Shown one piece after another: positions 1-5,101 of a stretch of 5,101 nt of DNA. The notes under the pieces are model-generated. The model was not told the origin of the DNA and searched no databases. It saw only the letters and a list, made by a program, of their open reading frames with translations. Each line of letters starts with the position of its first letter. Within the stretch, counting starts at the first letter, position 1. This DNA comes from Candidatus Zhuqueibacterota bacterium (GTDB lineage: Bacteria; SM23-31). The stretch covers positions 1,662 to 6,762 of the forward strand of contig JADFON010000100.1 of the NCBI GenBank assembly GCA_022562855.1. Reading direction: 5' to 3'. Position numbers and translations under genes: made by a program.

Positions 1-205
1 GAGCAAAGCCATTTTTGAAACAACCAAAGCCGAGCATAGTATTATCGGTATCGGCAGATAAAAAAGTATAATAGGGCTCAACCGAAACAACCGTTTCAGA
101 ACCTTTGATGGCTGGGGATGCATTTGAAAATAAGAAAAATGACAACACAGAAAAAAACAGGACCATACGTCCGTGTCTTTCTCGAAAAGAACACAATGTC
201 TTCAT
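1..205 (-). CDS. N-terminal part of a secreted or outer-membrane protein (3' end outside window)
   Basis: The minus strand is open from an ATG at 205-203 to the left edge, giving 68 residues of an incomplete protein. The N-terminus looks like a Sec signal peptide: basic residues at positions 2-13 (K2, R8, R10, R13), a hydrophobic core at about 14-26 (MVLFFSVLSFFLF), then a small-residue region SNASPA where cleavage is plausible near residues 29-32. The mature start is rich in aromatic and small polar residues (VEPYYTF, LGFGCF), which would suit a beta-barrel or other envelope protein, but too little is visible to name a family. A purine-rich GAGAGAG sits five bases before the ATG at 205. A second in-frame ATG at 166-164 (residue 14) would give a shorter but still plausible signal peptide, so the start is uncertain. 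The gene is transcribed divergently from the cyclic-nucleotide-binding gene. Signal peptide: seen. Outer-membrane location: inferred. Confidence 0.65.
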   Translation of the reverse strand, partial: MKTLCSFRERHGRMVLFFSVLSFFLFSNASPAIKGSETVVSVEPYYTFLSADTDNTMLGFGCFKNGFA

Positions 206-210
206 AGCTA

Positions 211-217
211 CTCTCTC
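211..217 (-). promoter_or_regulatory. probable ribosome binding site of the left-edge secreted protein
   Basis: Read on the minus strand this is GAGAGAG, five bases upstream of the ATG at 205-203. It is the only reasonably purine-rich Shine-Dalgarno-like sequence seen before any start in the window, and it favours the ATG at 205 over the internal ATG at 166. It is not a perfect AGGAGG, so support is moderate. Confidence 0.4.
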
Positions 218-295
218 TCAATATAAGACTACTACCTTTTCTACCTAATTCAGGTTTGCAGAAAATAAAGGAATCGACAACTATTTTTTTTGTAT

Positions 296-307
296 ATTGG
301 AACCAAT
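296..307. promoter_or_regulatory. short palindrome in the divergent intergenic region (possible operator)
   Basis: ATTGG-AA-CCAAT is an inverted repeat with two 5-base arms around a 2-base centre. It lies roughly midway between the two divergent starts (205 minus, 452 plus), directly after a T-rich run (284-291). The position would suit a dimeric regulator acting on either gene, but a 5-base arm can occur by chance and no known operator consensus is recognised. It does not match the TGTGA-N6-TCACA CRP site. Apart from this, I saw no small gene or RNA in the 206-451 gap. Confidence 0.2.
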
Positions 308-451
308 CGGCTTAGGTAAAACTCAGATTGAAATTAGCAATAATCAAACCGAAAATCAAGCAGATTCTAAGAAGAGCCAATAGTATATTACAATGTCTTA
401 GCGGCGCATTCCTCACTAATAAAGTCTAATTTTAATACGGTTGAGCGTTAT

Positions 452-955
452 TTGATTTGGAACAAATTAAAATTTCTCATACCGTGGACGTCGGGAGAGG
501 ACACTTCCCATTCGTCGGAAATAACACGGTTTGAAATATTCCAATCGCTGACCCCGCTTGAGGCTGCAATTATAGAACGTATTCTATATCGCAGAACGTT
601 CAACCCGGGTGAGCGGATTGTGAATGAGGGTGACGCGGCTGTTTGTCTTTACCTTCTAAAATCCGGAGAGGTTAAGGTTCTCAAGGAAGTAAAAAACCGC
701 CAAATTGAACTTGCGTCCATGCGGGAAGGTTCATTTTTCGGGGAATTGACCCTTCTTAAAGAACGGAAACGGTCGGCAACCGTTATCGCCACGGACAAAA
801 CGGAAGTGCTATGCCTTTTTAGACCCGATTTCCTTAATTTACTTGAAAACCATCCTTCAATATGTGCAAAGTTCATTTCCGGTTTTTGTGAAACCATTCT
901 GGATAGAATTAACAATATGTATGACGTCATCCACAAACTAAATAACGACACATAA
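452..955 (+). CDS. single-domain cyclic-nucleotide-binding (cNMP/CRP-like sensor) protein
   Basis: This 167-residue soluble protein is essentially one cNMP-binding beta-roll (about residues 27-140) with a C-terminal helix. Family landmarks are visible: IFQSLTPLEAAIIERI (29-44, N-terminal helix), FNPGERIVNEGD (50-61), LYLLKSGEVKV (66-76) and the phosphate-binding cassette around GSFFGELTLLKERKRSATV (93-111). Glu98 and Arg107 of the cassette, which in the family contact the ribose and cyclic phosphate, are both kept, so ligand binding is plausible. After the roll there are only about 27 residues (HPSICAKF onward), with no helix-turn-helix, kinase, channel or cyclase domain, so it is probably not itself a transcription factor. 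It may act by protein contact. The start is TTG at 452: an in-frame stop lies at 368-370 and no ATG or GTG occurs between. GAG at 443-445 is the only, weak, ribosome-binding hint. It lies on the same strand as the downstream three-gene unit but is separated by 165 bases and may be independently transcribed. Confidence 0.88.
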   Translation: MIWNKLKFLIPWTSGEDTSHSSEITRFEIFQSLTPLEAAIIERILYRRTFNPGERIVNEGDAAVCLYLLKSGEVKVLKEVKNRQIELASMREGSFFGELTLLKERKRSATVIATDKTEVLCLFRPDFLNLLENHPSICAKFISGFCETILDRINNMYDVIHKLNNDT

Positions 956-1098
956 CAAAACGAATTCAAAACGTTTCATTTGTTGAGAATTTGCGTTACG
1001 TGAGATCAAAATTCGACTTCCTTTCAATTTTATTTCCATAACTATGTTGACAATGATCCTGAGATTATTCTTTCCTGAGTTGAAATTCAAATTCCCTG

Positions 1099-1104
1099 TA
1101 TAAT
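1099..1104 (+). promoter_or_regulatory. candidate -10 element (TATAAT) before the three-gene unit
   Basis: A perfect TATAAT lies 17 bases upstream of the ATG at 1121, in the 165-base gap between genes. No good -35 is spaced correctly. TTGAAA at 1080-1085 leaves only a 13-base spacer, and TTGACA at 1047-1052 is 46 bases away. If used, transcription would begin near 1111 and leave only about ten untranslated bases with no Shine-Dalgarno sequence, so the first gene would be read from a nearly leaderless message. The rest of 956-1120 shows an 8-base palindrome AAACGTTT (969-976) and no convincing terminator or small gene. Confidence 0.35.
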
Positions 1105-1120
1105 GGCGCTATAACCGTAT

Positions 1121-1909
1121 ATGAATTTTCCTTTTGCTTTCATATTGGCTTCCCTTTCGGGTCTCTATACTTCTCTCTGGGGCGCTTTTAAAGATTCTCC
1201 ATATGAAGGTTTTAAACCCGGAACTTTTCCAAGAAGCGTCTATTTTAGCGCGGTGTTTTTTCTGGTTCTCTTTGCACTACCTTTTTACAGGGAAAGACTG
1301 GTTGGTTTACACTATTTTCACATTTTTTTCCTCATGATGGGTATGGAAAGAATTATCGCCGAAATTTATAAAGGATTCTTTCGAACAGAAGACCAGGATA
1401 AGTATTTTGTTCCTTCCCGGATAACGTTTCTTGGAAAATTCGTTGCAAGTGATTTACTCAGGTACAGCGTAGGCGCTGTAATAATTATCGGCACTTTTTC
1501 CGTACTGTTAATCGACTTCAAAATCTCAACGCAAATTGAATTTCTTATAGTCTCTTATGGAGCAGGGTTGCTTGTATCGATGGGGGGCGCTTATAAAGAC
1601 GCGCCGTTTGAAGGATTTAGTTATTTGAAATTCCAAAAGTCTCCGCTGGTTTTGAGCAGTACTTTTCTGCTTTTTTATTATCTTGGTGAAGTTTCTCTTG
1701 GTTTACTGATCTGCATGAACATAGGTCTGGAAAGGTTTATGGTAGAGTATTACAAAACGTTCATCGAAAGAGATATGTCAGGAAAATTCAGACCTGACCT
1801 GAAAAGGATTCAACATTACCTCGATATAAGAGAAAAATTCCATTATGGCGCTTTGGTGATCATAGCCGGGCTAATCGCTCTTTATATTTATGAATCAAGA
1901 TCGATATGA
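1121..1909 (+). CDS. internally duplicated polytopic membrane protein of unknown family
   Basis: This 262-residue protein is very hydrophobic, with about eight candidate membrane segments (near residues 4-20, 38-56, 61-78, 110-132, 137-157, 173-190, 191-207 and 241-258). I do not recognise the family. It is clearly made of two halves. GLYTSLWGAFKDSPYEGF at 14-31 matches GLLVSMGGAYKDAPFEGF at 149-166. GMERIIAEIYKGFF at 74-87 matches GLERFMVEYYKTFI at 202-215. Shared residues define two motifs, G-A-[FY]-K-D-x-P-[YF]-E-G-F and G-x-E-R-x-x-x-E-x-Y-K-x-F, present once per half. Conserved charged residues beside membrane segments suggest a catalytic or binding role rather than a simple anchor. The start is firm: an in-frame stop at 1112-1114 precedes the only nearby ATG, although no Shine-Dalgarno sequence is visible. 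The gene end overlaps the GMC oxidoreductase start by 20 bases (1890-1909), so the two are probably co-transcribed and translationally coupled. It could be the membrane partner, transporter or lipid-modifying enzyme of the pathway. Its function is not assigned. Confidence 0.85.
   Translation: MNFPFAFILASLSGLYTSLWGAFKDSPYEGFKPGTFPRSVYFSAVFFLVLFALPFYRERLVGLHYFHIFFLMMGMERIIAEIYKGFFRTEDQDKYFVPSRITFLGKFVASDLLRYSVGAVIIIGTFSVLLIDFKISTQIEFLIVSYGAGLLVSMGGAYKDAPFEGFSYLKFQKSPLVLSSTFLLFYYLGEVSLGLLICMNIGLERFMVEYYKTFIERDMSGKFRPDLKRIQHYLDIREKFHYGALVIIAGLIALYIYESRSI
1160..1423 (+). repeat. first half-repeat of the duplicated membrane protein (protein level)
   Basis: Residues 14-101 carry the GAFKDSPYEGF motif, two candidate membrane segments, and then the GMERIIAEIYKGFF motif followed by a charged KYFVPSRI tail. 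The unit matches residues 149-230 with an offset of 135 at the first motif and 128 at the second, a 7-residue difference that implies a small indel between the halves. The match is visible in protein. I did not see extended nucleotide identity, so the duplication appears old. Confidence 0.8.
1565..1810 (+). repeat. second half-repeat of the duplicated membrane protein (protein level)
   Basis: Residues 149-230 carry GAYKDAPFEGF (155-165 within the longer match), two candidate membrane segments, and GLERFMVEYYKTFI followed by a charged KFRPDLKRI tail. The counterparts in the first half are at 14-101. Further matches flank the first motif: F31/F166, F36/F171 and S39/S174 occur at a constant offset. 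Confidence 0.8.
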
Positions 1910-3413
1910 TGTGATAATTATCGGATCGGGTTTTGGGGGAGCTGCCGCCGCTTATTCCCTGGCGAAGACCGGACTGAATACTCTTCTCCTCGAAAAAGGT
2001 AACTGGGTAAAGCGGGATGAAACTGCGTGGAATCCGAAGGATATTTTCATAAATAAACACTACAAAAGTTATGCGCCTGTTTACGTCAATCAGAATAATA
2101 ACGGTACACAGGAGGTCTATTTTAACGAGGTTGTTGGCGGAAATTCTATTTTTTTCGGAGGCGTTGCCCTGCGATTTCGCGAAACCGACTTCGAGAGGTG
2201 GCCCATATCTTATATGGACCTGGAGCCATATTATTCGGAAGCCGAAAGGCTTCTTGAAGTATCCGGGGAACCTGGTCTCGATCCTTTTGAACCTTACCGT
2301 TCAAGTGATTATTTCTACAATGATCTCCCGATGTCAGAACCGTCACGAAGAATTTTTTCCGCATCGAGAGCGCTTGGATTCAAACCCTTTAAGCTTCCTC
2401 TTGCAATAAATTTCAGGAATAATTCCAAGACTCTCTGTATAAAATGTAATACCTGCGACGGATTTCCCTGTAAGATCAAGGCAAAAAATGACGTAACAAC
2501 TACACTTTTGAAAAGGGCTCAGGAATACAAACTCAAAATTACTACCGGCTCTATTGTAAAAAATATCTCGGATGATAACGGAACGATTGAGTCGGTTACC
2601 GTAGTAGATAAACAAACCGGAAAAGAGTACCGGTATTCATCGAAAATAGTAATTTTGAGCGCCGGGGCTTTACAAAGCCCGGGAATTCTTCTGAGATCAA
2701 ATCTCGATAAATATCCACAAAGAGAATTTATCGGAAAATACCTTATGCGGCATTGCAGTGCGGTGGTAAGCGGAATATTTCCATTCAAAACCAACCCCGA
2801 TAAAGTATTCCATAAACATGTTGGAATAACAAATTTCTATGAGGATTTTCGGAACGTAACAAACACATCGGTAGGAATGATTCAGGATGTTTATATGCCG
2901 GAGGGAGAAACGGTAAAATATTATTGCCCAAAAGGCATTAAAACGCTTGCAGCGTTTTTTGCCGGTAATATTCAAAATCTCATGTGTATCGGTGAGGATG
3001 ATCCTGTAAAAAGTAACGCCGTATCACTTTCGGGGATAAGAGATTCTTTTGGAATTGAGACTATTAAAATTGATCATGATTTTACGAAAAACGATTACAA
3101 ACGAAGGAAATACCTTATAGGCAAAGCAAAAATAATACTGCGAAAGACAGGAAGTATATTTTCATTTTCCCATGGAATAGATGAACACATTCCCCCTGCA
3201 TTTGCCCACGCCACAGGAACGGTACGATTCGGAAAAAGCCCGGAAACAAGCGTGCTCGATAAGAACTGCAAATTTTTTGGAATAAAAAACCTGTTTGTCC
3301 TTGACGGAAGTTTTATGCCGTCATCCGGTGGAGTAAATCCCAGCCTCACGATTACGGCAAATTCGCTGAGAGTTTCGGATCATATCGTCAAAAACTTCGA
3401 TGAATTCCAATAA
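1890..3413 (+). CDS. GMC-family FAD-dependent oxidoreductase (alcohol/sugar dehydrogenase type)
   Basis: This 507-residue protein has the usual GMC length and probably oxidises an alcohol or sugar hydroxyl to a carbonyl with FAD. The N-terminal Rossmann fold is at 7-37: DVIIIGSGFGG with the dinucleotide-binding glycines 12, 14 and 17, and Glu35 ending the second strand (LLLEKG). GGNSIFFGG (83-91) followed by RFRETDFERWP is the flavin-contacting GMC segment, and DLEPYYSEAE (110-119) is also typical. AGALQSPGILLRS (258-270) is the second GMC signature. The C-terminal domain has HATGTVRFG (440-448) and DGSFMPSSGGVNPSLT (472-487); His440 and Asn483 correspond to the catalytic His/Asn pair. A cysteine cluster C183-x2-C186-x2-C189-x4-C194 sits in the middle. 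No signal peptide or membrane segment is seen, so it is likely cytoplasmic or membrane-associated through its neighbour. It overlaps the gene before it by 20 bases and the one after by 14, with no Shine-Dalgarno at its start, pointing to translational coupling. The substrate is unknown. Confidence 0.92.
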   Translation: MNQDRYDVIIIGSGFGGAAAAYSLAKTGLNTLLLEKGNWVKRDETAWNPKDIFINKHYKSYAPVYVNQNNNGTQEVYFNEVVGGNSIFFGGVALRFRETDFERWPISYMDLEPYYSEAERLLEVSGEPGLDPFEPYRSSDYFYNDLPMSEPSRRIFSASRALGFKPFKLPLAINFRNNSKTLCIKCNTCDGFPCKIKAKNDVTTTLLKRAQEYKLKITTGSIVKNISDDNGTIESVTVVDKQTGKEYRYSSKIVILSAGALQSPGILLRSNLDKYPQREFIGKYLMRHCSAVVSGIFPFKTNPDKVFHKHVGITNFYEDFRNVTNTSVGMIQDVYMPEGETVKYYCPKGIKTLAAFFAGNIQNLMCIGEDDPVKSNAVSLSGIRDSFGIETIKIDHDFTKNDYKRRKYLIGKAKIILRKTGSIFSFSHGIDEHIPPAFAHATGTVRFGKSPETSVLDKNCKFFGIKNLFVLDGSFMPSSGGVNPSLTITANSLRVSDHIVKNFDEFQ

Positions 3414-4362
3414 ACCAAACATTTGTATTGTTGGCGGCGGCGGAATCGGCGCAGTACACGCCCGAAACCTGTCACCCTACGCCAATCTCTATTTTTTCAA
3501 TCCCACAATCAAGAAAGCAGAAACATTTAATCTTAAATTTGACGGCAGCGGAACATTCGATTCATTCGAGAAAATACTCGAAGCCGATAGTATTGACGCC
3601 TTGTTGATAGCTTCACCTCCCCAGTTTCATAAACAGCAAGTGATAGACGGTTTAAAAGCTGAAAAACACATACTCGTTGAGAAACCATTATGCATAAACC
3701 GTGAAGAGTTGGAAGATATTGAACAGGCGGTTGCAGACGCCGGGTCAACCCCGAAAAGAAAAGGGCAGACTGTATTTATGGTTGCGGAGAATTATTATTA
3801 TAAACCATCGCTCATTAAAATAAAGGAAATAATTAGGTCTGGAGTAATCGGAGATATAAAATCTGTCCATGCACGCAAAGAGTTTATGCAGCCTGCATAC
3901 AATTGGAAAAGAAATTATGGCGCTTTGCTTGAAGGCGGAATCCATTTTATAGCGCTGATATCGGGAATAATTGAAGAAACACCAATACATGTCGAAGCCG
4001 ATTTTCCAGGTCTGCAACCGGGGACACAGGAAAGGGCGTCTGTTGTTTTCCTTAATTACAAAAATGGTGTTAATGCAACACTCAATTACGCCTGGAACAA
4101 GAGGAGTTTGACCAAAGGATTATTTCAACATTCGGTTATCAGAGGGACAAAAGCGAATCTGATATTCGAGAGCAATGGGCTGTACATCATTGCTCCCGGG
4201 ATCAAAAAGCTGACCTTTCCGGGATTTTCCGATATAACCGGTCATAAAGCTATGGCTGTGGATTTTTTGTCCTGTATCAGCGAAAGAAAACAACCCTTTT
4301 CTGATTTTGAAAAAGCAAAGCGGGATTTGGAAATAGTATTCGGGGCGTATGATACAATGTAA
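3400..4362 (+). CDS. Gfo/Idh/MocA-family NAD(P)-dependent oxidoreductase
   Basis: This 320-residue protein belongs to the family of glucose-fructose oxidoreductase and inositol dehydrogenase, which interconverts a hydroxyl and a ketone on sugars, sugar nucleotides or cyclitols. The N-terminal Rossmann domain begins ICIVGGGGIGAVHARNL (8-24), continues DALLIASPPQFH (66-77), and ends with the EKPL signature at 94-97, Lys95 being the usual catalytic/cofactor lysine. The C-terminal alpha/beta domain includes ENYYYKPSL (130-138) and LLEGGIHFI (176-184), where His182 aligns with the catalytic histidine. The usual D-x-x-x-H aspartate is glutamate here (Glu178). The protein ends soon after DLEIVFGAYDTM, a normal end for the family, and is on the short side. 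The ATG at 3400 lies inside the end of the GMC gene (14-base overlap) without an evident ribosome binding site, so translation is probably coupled. Pairing with a flavin oxidase suggests a two-step oxidation/reduction on one substrate (inference). Confidence 0.92.
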   Translation: MNSNKPNICIVGGGGIGAVHARNLSPYANLYFFNPTIKKAETFNLKFDGSGTFDSFEKILEADSIDALLIASPPQFHKQQVIDGLKAEKHILVEKPLCINREELEDIEQAVADAGSTPKRKGQTVFMVAENYYYKPSLIKIKEIIRSGVIGDIKSVHARKEFMQPAYNWKRNYGALLEGGIHFIALISGIIEETPIHVEADFPGLQPGTQERASVVFLNYKNGVNATLNYAWNKRSLTKGLFQHSVIRGTKANLIFESNGLYIIAPGIKKLTFPGFSDITGHKAMAVDFLSCISERKQPFSDFEKAKRDLEIVFGAYDTM

Positions 4363-4366
4363 ATGA

Positions 4367-4399
4367 TCTGCAGGCGGACGACCTGATTGGGTTTTTATT
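4367..4399 (+). terminator. weak candidate terminator between convergent genes
   Basis: The 32-base gap between the two convergent stop codons contains CAGG and CCTG arms around a 7-base loop (about 4370-4384), followed by GGGTTTTT and further T-rich sequence from 4389. The stem is only four bases and separated from the T-run by several bases, so this is a poor intrinsic terminator and may have no function. Confidence 0.2.
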
Positions 4400-5101
4400 G
4401 TTTCTCTTTAAGTATGTAAGGTTCGAAAATTTTCGGCATAAGAATTTTATGGTTAATCCAATATGCTATAACTACATATACTGCCGCAATCATTAAATCG
4501 ATTATATAGTGATGGTTAAGATAAACGGCTGCCCAGCCAACCAATAGGGGATAGAGTATAACAAACGTATGATATTTCTTGAATTTCAAGTAAACAAACA
4601 ATGAAATTATAATCGGATAACCACCATGAAGAGAAGGAATCGCAGCAAAATGATTCGGGTTGAAATTATCCCACAAATTGGAAAATAACTTCATCTTTAT
4701 CATATTATCGATATTGATCAGTGAACCGGCTGTTCCGAGGTAACTGCCTGACGGCTGGTCGAATCCGTCTCTGAGAACGTACCACGGCGGAGCAGCCGGC
4801 AAGATGAAAAATGTGATCAACGCCATAGCATTCAATATCGTAAGCGTCCAGACAAATCTGTAAAACATTTTTCGGTCGTTTTGCGTATGCCAGAGAATCC
4901 ATCCAAAGAGCATTGGACCGTAAAAGTGAAAACTGTACAAATTTGCGGCAATCAGGTCAATCGCTTTTTTCCAGAGATGGGCGTCATAAATATAGTGAAA
5001 CCGTTGAAATACATAAGACGGAATTTCGTTTCCGAATAATTTTCCAAAGATCGCGAATTCAGCGTCATAAATTTCCCTGACATAAACATACCCCCTCCAG
5101 C
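4395..5101 (-). CDS. PAP2_3 / Aur1-like membrane phosphatase or phosphotransferase (5' end outside window)
   Basis: The minus-strand frame is open from the right edge to the stop at 4397-4395, giving 234 full codons of an incomplete protein. A TTG at 4940 is not the true start: the 53 codons upstream of it encode family-like sequence (for example the segment from EIYDAEFAIFGKLFG to HLWKKAIDLIAANLYSF). Numbering from the first full codon at 5099, PAAPPW is at 101-106, NHFAAIPSLHGGYP at 149-162 and LNHHYIIDL at 194-202. PSLH and HHYIID are the second and third phosphatase motifs of the PAP2 superfamily, with the transition-state and nucleophilic histidines present. The PAAPPW plus PSLHGGYP pattern is that of the Aur1/inositolphosphotransferase-like branch. 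Several hydrophobic segments indicate a polytopic membrane protein. Family members move or remove phosphate head groups on lipids or polyprenyl phosphates. It converges on the oxidoreductase unit with a 32-base gap. The exact substrate is unknown. Confidence 0.88.
   Translation of the reverse strand, partial: WRGYVYVREIYDAEFAIFGKLFGNEIPSYVFQRFHYIYDAHLWKKAIDLIAANLYSFHFYGPMLFGWILWHTQNDRKMFYRFVWTLTILNAMALITFFILPAAPPWYVLRDGFDQPSGSYLGTAGSLINIDNMIKMKLFSNLWDNFNPNHFAAIPSLHGGYPIIISLFVYLKFKKYHTFVILYPLLVGWAAVYLNHHYIIDLMIAAVYVVIAYWINHKILMPKIFEPYILKEKQ

Noticed and set aside
452-955. CRP/FNR transcription factor
   Set aside because: The beta-roll is present but the chain ends about 27 residues after it, with no helix-turn-helix domain.
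649-969. Minus-strand open frame of 106 codons opposite the cyclic-nucleotide-binding gene
   Set aside because: It is antisense to a gene with clear family motifs, has no recognisable domain and has composition typical of a shadow frame.
956-984. AACAAA/TTTGTT and AAACGTTT inverted repeats after the cyclic-nucleotide-binding gene as a terminator
   Set aside because: The stems are short and AT-rich, the loop is long, and no T-run follows, so it is not a credible intrinsic terminator.
1047-1104. TTGACA (1047-1052) and TATAAT (1099-1104) as a paired sigma-70 promoter
   Set aside because: The spacer is 46 bases, far from the usual 16-18, so the two hexamers cannot be one promoter.
1134-1337. 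Plus-strand 67-codon frame inside the membrane protein gene
   Set aside because: It is out of frame within a gene whose own frame has a convincing internal duplication and membrane segments.
1121-1909. UbiA-type prenyltransferase (DPPR synthase-like) as identity of the duplicated membrane protein
   Set aside because: The protein is polytopic and has two related motifs, but the NDxxDxxxD and DxxxD aspartate-rich motifs needed for UbiA chemistry are absent.
2146-2975. Several minus-strand frames (72-92 codons) opposite the GMC oxidoreductase gene
   Set aside because: All overlap a frame with complete GMC signatures and show no domain or plausible translation start.
4705-4902. Minus-strand 65-codon frame inside the PAP2-like gene
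   Set aside because: It is an alternative frame of a gene whose main frame contains the PAP2 motifs.

Overview
The window looks like chromosome from a low-to-moderate GC (about 40% by eye) Gram-negative-type bacterium. The signs are a signal-peptide-bearing, probably envelope-targeted protein at the left edge, short intergenic gaps, overlapping genes and mostly weak or absent Shine-Dalgarno sequences. Those traits would fit the wider Bacteroidota/FCB assemblage, but no marker gene here fixes the taxonomy, so this is only a suggestion. No RNA gene, mobile element, CRISPR array or insertion sequence was found.

Layout, left to right: (1) 1-205, minus strand, the N-terminal 68 residues of a secreted or outer-membrane protein running off the left edge. 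(2) 206-451, a divergent intergenic region with a small palindrome. (3) 452-955, plus strand, a stand-alone cyclic-nucleotide-binding domain protein with a TTG start and no DNA-binding domain. (4) 956-1120, a 165-base gap with a perfect TATAAT close to the next gene. (5) 1121-4362, plus strand, a tight three-gene unit with overlaps of 20 and 14 bases: an internally duplicated polytopic membrane protein, a GMC-family FAD oxidoreductase, and a Gfo/Idh/MocA-family NAD(P) oxidoreductase. (6) 4395-5101, minus strand, converging on that unit, a PAP2_3/Aur1-like membrane phosphatase or phosphotransferase whose N-terminus lies beyond the right edge. Its reading frame is open all the way to base 5101, so it is longer than its apparent TTG start at 4940 suggests.

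How they may work together (inference): a flavin oxidoreductase that oxidises an alcohol and a nicotinamide oxidoreductase of the sugar/inositol dehydrogenase type are co-translated with a membrane protein, next to an enzyme related to inositol-phosphoceramide synthases and lipid phosphatases. This suggests a pathway that oxidises, reduces or epimerises a sugar or cyclitol, possibly lipid-linked, for an envelope glycolipid. The overall logic resembles the two-step oxidation/reduction epimerisation used for decaprenyl-phosphoryl arabinose, but the protein families differ.

The most novel item is the 262-residue membrane protein. It consists of two tandem halves, each carrying the same two charged motifs (KDxPxEGF and GxERxxxExYKxF), and I cannot assign it to a known family.
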